NCBI RefSeq assembly: GCF_034931025.1
Contig: NZ_JAYGIL010000002.1
Coordinates: 379,018-443,017 of the forward strand
DNA: 64,000 bases
Direction of reading: 5' to 3'
Source: Arcicella gelida
GTDB taxonomy: Bacteria; Bacteroidota; Bacteroidia; Cytophagales; Spirosomataceae
A model generated the notes under the pieces. That model made no database searches. It was not told the origin of the DNA and worked only from the letters and a program-made list of their open reading frames with translations. Shown here piece after piece: positions 45,453 to 53,652 of this stretch. Each line of letters begins with the position of its first letter. Positions within the stretch are counted from its first letter, which is position 1. Both the position numbers and the translations under genes were made by a program.

Positions 45453-45777
45453 TTCTCTTAATTCACTTTTTCTGTATTAGAAAGCATAATTTGTGACTCT
45501 TGAATCACTTTTTCTGTATCAGAAGACATCATTTGTGACTCTTGAATCACTTTTTCTGTATCAGAAGACATCATTTGTGACTCTTGAATCACTTTCCCTG
45601 TATTAGAAGACATCATTTCTGACTCTTGAATCACTTTTTCTGTATCAGAAGACATCATTTGTGACTCTTGAATCACTTTTTCTGTATCAGAAGACATCAT
45701 TTGTGACTCTTGAATCAATTTTTCTGTATTAGAAGACATCATTTGTGACTCTTGAATCAATTTTTCTGTATTAGAAG
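45453..45777. repeat. Array of about 7.7 tandem 42-bp repeats
   Basis: Units begin GACTCTTGAATCACTTTTTC and recur exactly every 42 bp at 45495, 45537, 45579, 45621, 45663, 45705 and 45747 (partial), with a degenerate unit in front at 45453. Internal units differ at only a few bases. It fills the 413-bp gap between lptE and the TPR gene inside an otherwise conserved operon. Because 42 is a multiple of three, a 14-residue repeat frame is open on the reverse strand, but I see no start signal for it. Confidence 0.92.
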
Positions 45778-45814
45778 CCCATTACTCAAAGCTCAAAAGA
45801 TAGCTATTGATAAA

Positions 45815-46522
45815 ATGACTAAAGAAACCTTTACATATTTAGTGGCTAACCTTTCAGAAGTTTCAGCTCTTGAAATTAATGGACTGGAAGAAACCATTCA
45901 ACAATATCCATATTGTTCGCTTGCTCATACTTTGTTGGCAAAAGCTTATGAAAACGATGACCTTGCCAAACAAGCAAAACTGCGTAAAGCTGCCGCTTAT
46001 TCATTAAGCAGAAATGCCCTTCGTAGAATCATGAATGGAACTTTTACAAACCATTCGAACGTATCTACAACTGCAAAATTCGATTCTAATTTCTTAAGAA
46101 AGCTAGAAACTATCTTAGAAGCCAAAGAAGATGAAGACAAACGCAAACAGCAAGAGTATCAGCAAGAAGTATTATCCGATAAAGAATTCTTGAGTTATTC
46201 AACCGTTGCAGAAGATATGTTGTTGAATGAAATAGCTCAGAAACAACAATTGCAAAATACTATTATTGAGAACTTTTTATTGAAAGACCCAGGCTTAATC
46301 AGAAGTAGTAAAAGCCAGCTTGAAGCGATCGGTAAACAAGAAGATTTATCCTTGAATAGTGGAAAATTAGACAAAGGAATTGTGACTGAAAGCTATGCTA
46401 AAATCCTTACAATGCAAGGTAGGAAAGAGAAAGCAATAGGAGTTTATGAGAAATTAATTTTGAAATTCCCAGAAAAAAAGGCGTACTTTGCAAGCAAAAT
46501 TCAAGAGCTATCAGAATTTTAA
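45815..46522 (+). CDS. TPR-like cytoplasmic protein of the lptE-secG locus
   Basis: 235 residues from the ATG at 45815. An upstream ATG at 45752 lies inside the tandem repeat and its extra residues look unlike the family, so it is rejected. Helical throughout: LEETIQQYPYCSLAHTLLAK near the start and YAKILTMQGRKEKAIGVYEK near the end form TPR-type helix pairs; a charged middle part is perhaps coiled coil. No signal peptide. The gene occupies this position in many Cytophagales (from memory of the locus); function unknown. Confidence 0.85.
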   Translation: MTKETFTYLVANLSEVSALEINGLEETIQQYPYCSLAHTLLAKAYENDDLAKQAKLRKAAAYSLSRNALRRIMNGTFTNHSNVSTTAKFDSNFLRKLETILEAKEDEDKRKQQEYQQEVLSDKEFLSYSTVAEDMLLNEIAQKQQLQNTIIENFLLKDPGLIRSSKSQLEAIGKQEDLSLNSGKLDKGIVTESYAKILTMQGRKEKAIGVYEKLILKFPEKKAYFASKIQELSEF

Positions 46523-46580
46523 ATTTACCATTATTATTTAAGGACTTGTCAGCTCGTTTCAGTGAGTTTAAAAATATTAG

Positions 46581-46606
46581 AATTTCATTTTCAAATTTTC
46601 AAATTA
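46581..46606. repeat. Short 9-bp-period AT array before secG
   Basis: The CATTTTCAAATTTTCAAATT core sits just ahead of the secG start. Same class as the runs at 17661 and 33230. Confidence 0.5.
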
Positions 46607-46615
46607 AAATAAAAG

Positions 46616-46957
46616 ATGTTCGGAGCAATTATCGTAGTTATTTGCATCATTGCAGTGTTATTAGTATTTGTAGTATTAGTTCAAAATCCAAAAGGTGGTG
46701 GTTTATCAGGAGAATTCGGAACGGCTGGTGCAAGTCAAATGTTTGGTGTTCAACGTACAGGAGACCTTTTAGAACAAATTACTTGGGGAGGTGCAATCAC
46801 TATCGCTTTATTAGTTTTAGCTACTAAGTTTATCACTCCTACTGAAAGTGCTGAAACGTTCAAATCAGTAAATACAGAGGCAGCTTCTAAGAAAGCAGGT
46901 ATTCCAGCAGCAGCTCCTGCATTAGGAACAAACCCTACTGATACTTCAAAAAAATAA
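46616..46957 (+). CDS. secG: Preprotein translocase subunit SecG
   Basis: 113 residues with two membrane helices (about 3-22 and 55-74) joined by the conserved cytoplasmic loop LVQNPKGGGLSGEFGT followed by FGVQRTGDLLEQITW, the SecG signature. The Ala- and Ser-rich C-terminal tail is longer than in E. coli but usual for Bacteroidota. Partner of SecY/SecE, encoded elsewhere. Last gene of the miaB-lptE run here. Confidence 0.95.
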   Translation: MFGAIIVVICIIAVLLVFVVLVQNPKGGGLSGEFGTAGASQMFGVQRTGDLLEQITWGGAITIALLVLATKFITPTESAETFKSVNTEAASKKAGIPAAAPALGTNPTDTSKK

Positions 46958-47052
46958 GGTTTATAACATTAAATAGTTTTCGGAATACTGTCTAATTCAG
47001 ACATATTTTACAATTAAATTAATTAGAATAGCCATTTTAGTTAAGATAGTTA

Positions 47053-48795
47053 ATGCGAGACTTAATGAAAAAATATCAATACTTAATTTTAGCAAGCATA
47101 CTAATGCTTGCTTTTTTTTTACGCTTTCATAACATCGGCGAACACGGATTGGCGGGTGATGAGAAGTACTCTCTCTTCGTAAGTCAGTTTACAAGTTATG
47201 AAGGGAACAATCAGAAAGACTCTGTTCGCAAACCTAAAAATCCTTATTTCACACCTCAGGAATTTTGGTCTAAAAAAGATTATCACGATTTCTTCGATTC
47301 AATTGCTCGCTTAGATACTGGCAATGGTGCACTCTATACTTATTCGCTTCATTACTGGACGAGTGCCTTTGGTTTATCTGACCAAAGTTTGAGATTCCCG
47401 TCGTTGATATTTAATTTGCTGACTATTTTAGTCATCTTCGCTTTCGTCAAAACACATTTTCAGTCTGTTCGTTTAGCACTTTTAGCATCCTTCCTAGCAG
47501 CGATTTCTCCTTTTTACATCAATTATTCGCAGGTAGCTCGTAATTATGCTTTACTATATTTCCTTTCAATTTTAGCTACTCATCTGCTATTATTGATTAT
47601 TAAGAAAGAAGAAAAAGCCGAAAAACCTTTTGGATATTACTTACTTTACGGCTTAACAGTATTAGCTTGTGAGCTTTGCCATTTTTCTACATTCCCATTA
47701 TTTTTCATTCATGGTTTATATGTAGTTTTTCATGTAAGAGTTTTACGTACTTGGATTGGACTGAGTTTATCAATGATTATTCCTTTGATTGGCGTAATAC
47801 TTTGGTTAAAATCAGATGGTGGAAAATGGTTGTTCGACTATGTACAAAACAGCGTAAAAACCTATAATTATCTCGCTCAAAACTCGCCAGATGAATACCT
47901 GTCGGTAGCTACAGTAAAGAATATTGCCCGACAAATTCGTCATGTAATTTCTTGTGCTTTTATCAGTAGTGAAGGACTTTATCTTCATTTATCTGGATTA
48001 CGTAATACTTTATTGACCATTGTAGCTTCACTGGCAGGAATCATAGGATTCATCTTAATAAAATCAGAAAAGCTAAAAATTGCACTTTGTACTTCAATGG
48101 CGATTATAATTTTAGTTTTCTGTACTGTAGCTAAAATGCAGTTTTTGGTATTAGGTTTAAATATTACTTTATTATTTATCTTGATAAATCTTATTTGGAA
48201 GAATAGGAAAAAAGCAGAAAACAAGCTAATCTTGTTTCTTTTGTCCTTAGTTGTTTTGCCTTTTGTTTTCTTGATATTTTTCTCTTGGCAAGATGGCAAT
48301 ACTTTCAGAATCATGCCAAGGTATGTTGGTTACTCCTACTCATTTGGTATCATCTTAGTTACTTTGTTAATTAAAGAAATTTGGTACTTCAAATCAAATG
48401 CAAAGTATGTTTTACTAACAATGTGTTGTGTACAGTTTTACTTGTTGACGGGCATCATCCAAAACATTTGGCTAGATAATCCACCACGATATTTTATGAG
48501 TTTTGCAGAACCACGTAAAAACAATCCATATCAGTTAGTGGCAAGTAAAATTTTACAAAATTATGCCGAAGGCGATACTGTATTATATTCTAATCATCAA
48601 GATGCTACACCGGGCGGAAAAGATATTCCTTCCTTTTCAGTTGTTGATGCTCAACTTACTAATTTTTATTTGCCTAAAAACTCGCAAATTAATCAAAGAG
48701 TAAATCAACAAGAACCTGAAAAAATTATCTTGAAAAAGAAAAATGGAACAGAGATTATTCTCTTTGATTTTGAAGGAGTAAGATTTAGATATTAA
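47053..48795 (+). CDS. Glycosyltransferase family 39-type membrane protein
   Basis: 580 residues, about eleven to thirteen helices. The GT39/PMT-like features are clear: the first extracytoplasmic loop opens GEHGLAGDEKYSLFVSQF with the catalytic acidic pair, followed by SDQSLRFPSLIFNLLTILVI and ISPFYINYSQVARNYALLYF. It uses a polyprenyl-phosphate sugar at the outer face of the inner membrane. A second possible start is the ATG at 47065. It sits alone between secG and a REP-like element, interrupting the usual run toward groES; the acceptor is unknown. Confidence 0.87.
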   Translation: MRDLMKKYQYLILASILMLAFFLRFHNIGEHGLAGDEKYSLFVSQFTSYEGNNQKDSVRKPKNPYFTPQEFWSKKDYHDFFDSIARLDTGNGALYTYSLHYWTSAFGLSDQSLRFPSLIFNLLTILVIFAFVKTHFQSVRLALLASFLAAISPFYINYSQVARNYALLYFLSILATHLLLLIIKKEEKAEKPFGYYLLYGLTVLACELCHFSTFPLFFIHGLYVVFHVRVLRTWIGLSLSMIIPLIGVILWLKSDGGKWLFDYVQNSVKTYNYLAQNSPDEYLSVATVKNIARQIRHVISCAFISSEGLYLHLSGLRNTLLTIVASLAGIIGFILIKSEKLKIALCTSMAIIILVFCTVAKMQFLVLGLNITLLFILINLIWKNRKKAENKLILFLLSLVVLPFVFLIFFSWQDGNTFRIMPRYVGYSYSFGIILVTLLIKEIWYFKSNAKYVLLTMCCVQFYLLTGIIQNIWLDNPPRYFMSFAEPRKNNPYQLVASKILQNYAEGDTVLYSNHQDATPGGKDIPSFSVVDAQLTNFYLPKNSQINQRVNQQEPEKIILKKKNGTEIILFDFEGVRFRY

Positions 48796-48819
48796 ACATA
48801 GAAACATGAGTCATCCCGA

Positions 48820-48957
48820 ACTTTCTCTTGAGAAAGTAAGTTTTAAAAAATTTAATGTTTTTTGGATTTATTCTCGTCCTTACTTTTTGTCTTGATACAA
48901 AAAGTAACAAAAAAATCAAGAATTCCTAAACTCGCTTCGCTCAGACAGTAGGAATTC
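48820..48957. repeat. REP-like multi-hairpin intergenic element
   Basis: Three perfect inverted repeats in a row: ACTTTCTC/GAGAAAGT (48820-48837), TTACTTTTTGT/ACAAAAAGTAA (48880-48907, loop CTTGAT with a second copy of its complement ATCAAG just after), and GAATTCCTA/TAGGAATTC (48920-48957) around a CTCGCTTCGCTCAG centre. Motifs of this kind recur between genes in many Bacteroidota. No coding capacity. Confidence 0.75.
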
Positions 48958-48970
48958 GTTCTCCCTCAAT

Positions 48971-49014
48971 CATAAAAAAGCGGTCGAAATTAGCTTTTCG
49001 ACCGCTTTTTTATG
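48971..49014. terminator. Bidirectional terminator
   Basis: The 17-bp perfect arms CATAAAAAAGCGGTCGA and TCGACCGCTTTTTTATG enclose ten bases, with T-runs in both directions. Located between the GT39 gene and a reverse hypothetical gene. Confidence 0.88.
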
Positions 49015-49044
49015 ATTTTAAAATTTGGGTTTACTCATATTTTC

Positions 49045-49770
49045 TCAATTCGTTACAACTTCAACAACTTTCTTTTTAGCAATTGGCAAAAAGGTTTCTT
49101 CCAATGGCAACACATATTTTGATTCTACCAAATAAGTAGCAGGATTGGGAAGATGTTTATAACGTTTTACTAAATCTATTTTAATATTCTCGAAAGTACT
49201 CAAGGCACTTTTTTTAATGGTTTCTACATAAAATGTTTTTAGTCCTCTCAAACGTTCGTGTTTATTTTCAAAAATGGTTAGATTGTACTGATAAACCCTT
49301 GTTTCGTGAATAATGGGTTCGTGCAATAACAAGTAACCATCATTTTTGTAAAGTGGCAAAATCCCAATCGGCGCAATATGAATATCCTTTTGTACTTCTT
49401 CTACTATCTGCTCGCCTTCGTGCAAGGCATTTTTGAATCTTGGCAAAGCATATTCCATGATTGACTCAATCTCGGATAAATATTCACTTTGAGGTTGATT
49501 TGAAAATTCATATTCAACATCTAAATTTTCAGGATTAACACCTTTAATTCGTTTGGGAAATTGAATACTCATCTGGTCGATTCCATCCTTAAAATACATA
49601 GAATAATCGTAATGATACTGCAAATCTCGTAAGTCGGGATATAACTTCTTACTTTTAAAATTACTTTTAACCTGTTGCAAATATGCCAGTAAAACATACT
49701 TTTTGTACTCAAAATCAATGAGTCCAGTGGTTAGCCAATCTTTCTCTAAGCTTTTCATAGGCGACATCAT
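49045..49770 (-). CDS. Conserved hypothetical protein
   Basis: 241 residues (237 if the ATG at 49758 is used). No signal peptide or membrane helix; rich in Lys, Glu, Tyr. Recognisable stretches are DFEYKKYVLLAYLQQVKSNF and IAPIGILPLYKNDGYLLLHE. I do not recognise the family. It is reverse-strand, upstream of the convergent terminator and divergent from groES. An overlapping frame upstream (49715-49915) shares its first bases but looks spurious. Confidence 0.75.
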   Translation of the reverse strand: MMSPMKSLEKDWLTTGLIDFEYKKYVLLAYLQQVKSNFKSKKLYPDLRDLQYHYDYSMYFKDGIDQMSIQFPKRIKGVNPENLDVEYEFSNQPQSEYLSEIESIMEYALPRFKNALHEGEQIVEEVQKDIHIAPIGILPLYKNDGYLLLHEPIIHETRVYQYNLTIFENKHERLRGLKTFYVETIKKSALSTFENIKIDLVKRYKHLPNPATYLVESKYVLPLEETFLPIAKKKVVEVVTN

Positions 49771-50108
49771 TTAGTGAAGGATTATTTTTAAAACAACGTA
49801 CTAAATATAAAAGCATCTGATTTTGCTTTAGAATAATAAAATTAATGATTTCTACGAAAATGCCAAGATTTCTGGAAAGTATTTTAAAGTCTGTCAAATA
49901 GTTATTCAATTTCAATCTTTTTTTTCTATTTCATCTCAAAACCTGACAATTTTACCGTTTTTCAGACAATGGCACAAAATATGATGAAATAGTTGTGTTG
50001 TATGCAGAATTAGTTTGATTTTATTGAACAAGTATTTCAGCAAAATCAAATTGCAATTCAATAATTACCTAAAAAATCAAATACAAAAAATAACTTATCA
50101 AAAAAACA
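49771..50108. other. Divergent region upstream of groES
   Basis: 338 bp with no supported gene. It contains the CTGACA...TTCAG arrangement and a TGGCAC box at 49943-49985 and must hold the groES promoter. No CIRCE element (TTAGCACTC-N9-GAGTGCTAA) is present. Confidence 0.6.
49943..49985 (+). promoter_or_regulatory. Candidate stress/sigma-54-like promoter of groESL
   Basis: CTGACA at 49943 and TTCAG at 49961 form a loose dyad; TGGCAC at 49970-49975 matches the -24 box of sigma-54 promoters, and ATGA (49981) stands where TTGC would be (-12), so GG-N10-GA instead of GG-N10-GC. Partial match only. The presence of a sigma-54 activator gene 5 kb upstream makes it worth testing. Confidence 0.3.
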
Positions 50109-50387
50109 ATGTCAACAGTTAGTATCAAGCCTTTAGCTGACAGAGTTCTGGTAGAACCAGCAGCCGCAGAAGAAAAAACATCATTCGGAATTATCATTCC
50201 TGACACTGCAAAAGAAAAACCACAAAGAGGAATTGTTGTAGCAGTAGGTTCTGGTAAAAAAGATGAGCCATTGACAGTTGCAGTTGGCGACACTGTTTTA
50301 TACGGTAAATACTCAGGAACTGAAATTGCAGTAGAAGGTAAAGATTACCTTATCATGCGTGAAAGCGATATTTTCGCAATTCTTTAA
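50109..50387 (+). CDS. groES: Co-chaperonin GroES
   Basis: 92 residues, usual length. The heptameric lid of GroEL. Seen: KPLADRVLVEPAAAEEKT with the mobile loop SFGIIIPDTAKEKPQRG, and the C-terminal DYLIMRESDIFAIL. First gene of groESL; 139 bp separate it from groEL, filled by degenerate GCTTTA/GCATA heptamers. Confidence 0.97.
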   Translation: MSTVSIKPLADRVLVEPAAAEEKTSFGIIIPDTAKEKPQRGIVVAVGSGKKDEPLTVAVGDTVLYGKYSGTEIAVEGKDYLIMRESDIFAIL

Positions 50388-50394
50388 TTTTATT

Positions 50395-50516
50395 GCTTTA
50401 AGCAGTAGGCAATAAGCTTTAAGCTTTTAAAAATAAAAAACTTAATTTAATTTACTACTATATTCTGATTTTGCATTTTGGTAACAGCCTATTGCATACA
50501 GCATATAGCATAAAGC
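50395..50516. repeat. Degenerate 7-bp micro-array between groES and groEL
   Basis: The left block (50395-50424) reads GCTTTAAGCAGTAGGCAAT onward. The right block (50484-50516) is its rough reverse complement and shows a clean 7-bp period (GCATACA, GCATATA, GCATAAA). The two could pair into a long imperfect hairpin in the groESL message. Confidence 0.65.
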
Positions 50517-50526
50517 AAAAATAACA

Positions 50527-52155
50527 ATGGCAAAAGAATTATTTTTTGACACAGACGCAAGAGACAAACTGAAAAGAGGCGTCGATACTTTAGCTAACGC
50601 TGTTAAAGTAACTTTAGGACCAAAAGGTCGTAACGTAATTATTGACAAAAAATTTGGTTCACCTTCTATCACTAAAGATGGTGTTTCAGTAGCGAAAGAA
50701 ATCGAATTAGAAGACGCTGTTGAAAATATGGGTGCTCAGTTAGTGAAAGAAGTTGCTTCTAAAACTGCTGACCAAGCTGGTGACGGTACTACAACTGCTA
50801 CTGTATTAGCACAAGCTATCTACACTATCGGTTCTAAAAACGTTGCTGCGGGTGCTAACCCAATGGATTTGAAACGTGGTGTTGACAAAGCAGTTACTGC
50901 TGTTGTTGCTTCGTTGAAATCTCAATCTAAAGCAATCGAAACTTCTCAACAAATTGCTCAAGTTGCTACTATCTCTGCTAACTCGGATGCTACAATCGGT
51001 ACAATGATTGCAGATGCGATGGACAAAGTTGGTCGTGAAGGTGTTATTACTGTTGAAGAAGCTCGTGGTACTGAAACTGAAGTTAAAACAGTAGAAGGTA
51101 TGCAGTTCGACCGTGGATATTTGTCTCCATACTTCGTAACTAATACAGAGAAAATGGAAGCTGAATTAGAGCGTCCGTTCATCTTGATTTCTGAGAAGAA
51201 AGTATCTTCAATGAAAGAATTATTACCAGTATTAGAAGGCGTTGCTCAAACTGGTCGTCCTTTATTAATCATTGCTGAAGATGTTGACGGAGAAGCTTTA
51301 GCTACTTTGGTAGTTAACAAAATCCGTGGTGCATTGAAAGTTGCTGCTGTTAAAGCACCAGGTTTCGGTGACCGTCGTAAAGCTATGTTAGAAGACATCG
51401 CAGTATTAACAGGTGGTACTGTAATTTCTGAAGAACGTGGTTTCAAATTAGAAAACGCTACAATTGAATATTTAGGACAAGCTGAAAAAATCATCATCGA
51501 CAAAGACAACACAACTGTTGTAAACGGAGTTGGTGCAAAAGATGGTATCGAGGCTCGTGTTAACCAAATCAAAGCTCAAATCGAAAATACTACTTCTGAT
51601 TATGACCGTGAGAAATTGCAAGAACGTTTGGCTAAATTGTCGGGCGGAGTTGCTATTCTTTACATCGGTGCTGCTACTGAAGTAGAAATGAAAGAGAAAA
51701 AAGACCGTGTTGACGATGCTCTTCACGCTACTCGTGCCGCTGTTGAAGAAGGTATCGTAGCTGGTGGTGGTGTTGCTTTAATCCGTGCTATCAAAGCATT
51801 AGACGGTTTAACTGGTGACAACGAAGACCAAACAACTGGTATCAACATTATCCGTCAAGCAATCGAATCTCCATTGAGAACTATCGTTGCTAACGCTGGC
51901 GGTGAAGGTTCTGTAGTTGTGAACGCTGTTAAAGCTGGCGAAGGCGACTTCGGTTACAACGCTCGTGAAGACAAATACGAAGACATGATTGTTGCGGGTA
52001 TCATCGACCCTACTAAAGTAACTCGTTTAGCATTAGAAAACGCTGCTTCTATCGCAGGTTTATTATTGACTACTGAATGTGTTATTGCTGACAAACCAGC
52101 TGCTGAAGCTCCACACGCACATGGTGGTGGCGGCGGAATGGGTGGAATGATGTAA
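50527..52155 (+). CDS. groEL: Chaperonin GroEL
   Basis: 542 residues, full length. Seen: AKELFFDTDARDKLKRGVD, VTLGPKGRNVIIDKKFG, the ATP-site QAGDGTTTATVLAQAI, KAPGFGDRRKAMLEDIA, AAVEEGIVAGGGVALIRA (family signature), and the Gly/Met tail (GGGGGMGGMM). Codon use is biased to frequent codons as expected of a highly expressed gene. Followed by a long heptamer hairpin and a true terminator. Confidence 0.99.
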   Translation: MAKELFFDTDARDKLKRGVDTLANAVKVTLGPKGRNVIIDKKFGSPSITKDGVSVAKEIELEDAVENMGAQLVKEVASKTADQAGDGTTTATVLAQAIYTIGSKNVAAGANPMDLKRGVDKAVTAVVASLKSQSKAIETSQQIAQVATISANSDATIGTMIADAMDKVGREGVITVEEARGTETEVKTVEGMQFDRGYLSPYFVTNTEKMEAELERPFILISEKKVSSMKELLPVLEGVAQTGRPLLIIAEDVDGEALATLVVNKIRGALKVAAVKAPGFGDRRKAMLEDIAVLTGGTVISEERGFKLENATIEYLGQAEKIIIDKDNTTVVNGVGAKDGIEARVNQIKAQIENTTSDYDREKLQERLAKLSGGVAILYIGAATEVEMKEKKDRVDDALHATRAAVEEGIVAGGGVALIRAIKALDGLTGDNEDQTTGINIIRQAIESPLRTIVANAGGEGSVVVNAVKAGEGDFGYNAREDKYEDMIVAGIIDPTKVTRLALENAASIAGLLLTTECVIADKPAAEAPHAHGGGGGMGGMM

Positions 52156-52172
52156 TATCAGTTCTGAGTTAG

Positions 52173-52229
52173 GAGTGTTGAATGAGGAGTAAAAATTACT
52201 TTTCACTCAACACTCCTCATTCAACACTC
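52173..52229. repeat. Perfect 18-bp inverted repeat downstream of groEL
   Basis: The arms GAGTGTTGAATGAGGAGT and ACTCCTCATTCAACACTC are built of heptamer-like GAGTGTT/GAATGAG units. Directly followed by the terminator at 52230-52269, whose stem repeats the ACTCCTCA word. It may protect the 3' end of the abundant groESL message (inference). Confidence 0.8.
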
Positions 52230-52269
52230 AAAAAACTCCTCATTAGCAATGCTTTTGAGGAGTTTTTTT
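52230..52269 (+). terminator. Intrinsic terminator of groESL
   Basis: The 13-bp arms AAAAAACTCCTCA and TGAGGAGTTTTTT enclose 13 nt and end in a run of T. Confidence 0.88.
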
Positions 52270-52382
52270 GTTTATTTTAACCATCAAGACTTTTATCAAT
52301 TTATTGAAAGACAAATACGATTAACATATTTCAGATAACTGATAAATGTACGAAAGTACATAAAAATCAAGCGGATTATTTT

Positions 52383-53636
52383 ATGAAAAACACCAAACAT
52401 TGGGCAATATTCTTATCAAACAGTGCCAACAAACAAGTATTTATTCAACAGTTATTATCCCAAAAAGCTAAGGGAATTTTTGAAGATTTAAACAAATCAA
52501 ACGGTTTATTATTTTCAAGCCTTACGGTGAATGATTTTATTGATGAAGAAAATCGACATGGATTTACTGCTGTGACTAAACATCTTGACAGAAGTTTGAA
52601 GTCGATGTCGAGTGGAGAGCAAAAGAAAGCTTTGTTGAATTACTTAGTTGCTCAAAAGCCCGATTACTTGATTTTGGATAATCCTTTTGATAATTTGGAT
52701 GTAGCGGCTCAGGCTTCTTTATTAGAAATGCTCCATGAAATTGGTACACATACTTCTTTAATTCAGCTAATTAATCGTGAAAGAGATTTATTGTCTTTCA
52801 TCACAAATGTAGTAAGTATCGAAAAAAATAACCAATTAGTTGTACATAAAGACCTTCCAATTTTTCTTGAAAATTATAGAAAAAACCAAAATTTCTCTTT
52901 TTCAGGAGAAATCCCACCTCCTTTCAAACACTATGATTTACCCAATCCAGAACTGATTAAATTCAATAAAGTAAATGTAAGTTATGGTGACAAACATATC
53001 CTAAGAGACATTACTTGGACAATCCATAAAAATGAATTTTGGCATTTAATTGGTCCAAATGGTTCTGGGAAAACCACCATGTTGTCCATGATTACGGGTG
53101 ATAATCCCAAAGGATATGGACAGGATTTAACCCTTTTTGGAAGAAGAAAAGGTACTGGAGAAACGGTTTGGTCGATTAAAAATAATATCGGCTACGTTAC
53201 GCCTGCCATGACAGATTTATTTACCGCAAGCCATACTTTGGAACAAATGTTAATGTCTGGCTTTTATGATTCTATTGGTTTGTACAATAAACCTTCTGAT
53301 TTACAAATTAAATTAGCCAAGCAGTGGATTACTTTAATTGAAATGGAAAAACTCAGTAAAAAGCCATTTTTTATGCTTTCGACAGGGCAACAACGCATGG
53401 CTTTGGTAGCCAGAGCAATGGTGAAACATCCTCCCCTACTAATTTTAGACGAAGCCATCGCAGGATTAGACGACCACAATGCTTCACTCGTAATTTCATT
53501 AATCAACAAAATTGCCAACGAAAGCGAGAGTACCATTTTGTACGTATCGCATCGCAACGAAGCAGGACTTTTTCCAAGAAATATCTTTCAATTATTTCCT
53601 TCAGAGGAAGGGTCTGGTGGGGTTGTGATGAAGTAA
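52383..53636 (+). CDS. ModF-like tandem ABC-ATPase protein
   Basis: 417 residues, two ABC domains and no membrane part. The C-terminal domain (from about 195) is complete: Walker A GPNGSGKTT, signature LSTGQQRMAL, Walker B PPLLILDEA, then a His switch (YVSHRNEAG). The N-terminal domain keeps a signature (MSSGEQKKAL) and Walker B (DYLILDNPFDNLD) but where Walker A should be reads SNSANKQVFIQQLL, without the G-x4-G-K motif. ModF/PhrA relatives are annotated as molybdate-linked ATPases, role unproven. Not next to mod genes here. Single gene, followed by a 42-bp tandem repeat array. Confidence 0.87.
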   Translation: MKNTKHWAIFLSNSANKQVFIQQLLSQKAKGIFEDLNKSNGLLFSSLTVNDFIDEENRHGFTAVTKHLDRSLKSMSSGEQKKALLNYLVAQKPDYLILDNPFDNLDVAAQASLLEMLHEIGTHTSLIQLINRERDLLSFITNVVSIEKNNQLVVHKDLPIFLENYRKNQNFSFSGEIPPPFKHYDLPNPELIKFNKVNVSYGDKHILRDITWTIHKNEFWHLIGPNGSGKTTMLSMITGDNPKGYGQDLTLFGRRKGTGETVWSIKNNIGYVTPAMTDLFTASHTLEQMLMSGFYDSIGLYNKPSDLQIKLAKQWITLIEMEKLSKKPFFMLSTGQQRMALVARAMVKHPPLLILDEAIAGLDDHNASLVISLINKIANESESTILYVSHRNEAGLFPRNIFQLFPSEEGSGGVVMK

Positions 53637-53652
53637 CAAGAGCATCATTTTA

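Noticed and set aside
45458..45760. Reverse-strand frame encoding 14-residue repeats (IQESQMMSSDTEK type)
   Set aside because: It exists because the 42-bp repeat unit is a multiple of three. No start signal or promoter, it runs into the neighbouring gene region, and the second array behaves the same way. Kept as a DNA repeat.
45453..45777. CRISPR array
   Set aside because: Tandem units abut each other without unique spacers, and there are no cas genes in the window.
46546..46827. Forward 93-codon frame overlapping secG
   Set aside because: Out-of-frame shadow of secG with an unlikely composition (many Arg, Ser and Tyr).
49715..49915. 66-codon reverse frame overlapping the start of the hypothetical gene at 49045-49770
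   Set aside because: It overlaps a longer frame with better composition, has no family resemblance and no start signal.
49971..49984. Definite sigma-54 promoter for groES
   Set aside because: The -24 box is good but the -12 box has GA instead of GC, so it is reported only as a candidate.
50958..51726. Antisense frames within groEL
   Set aside because: Long antisense frames are expected opposite a highly codon-biased gene; none resembles a protein family.
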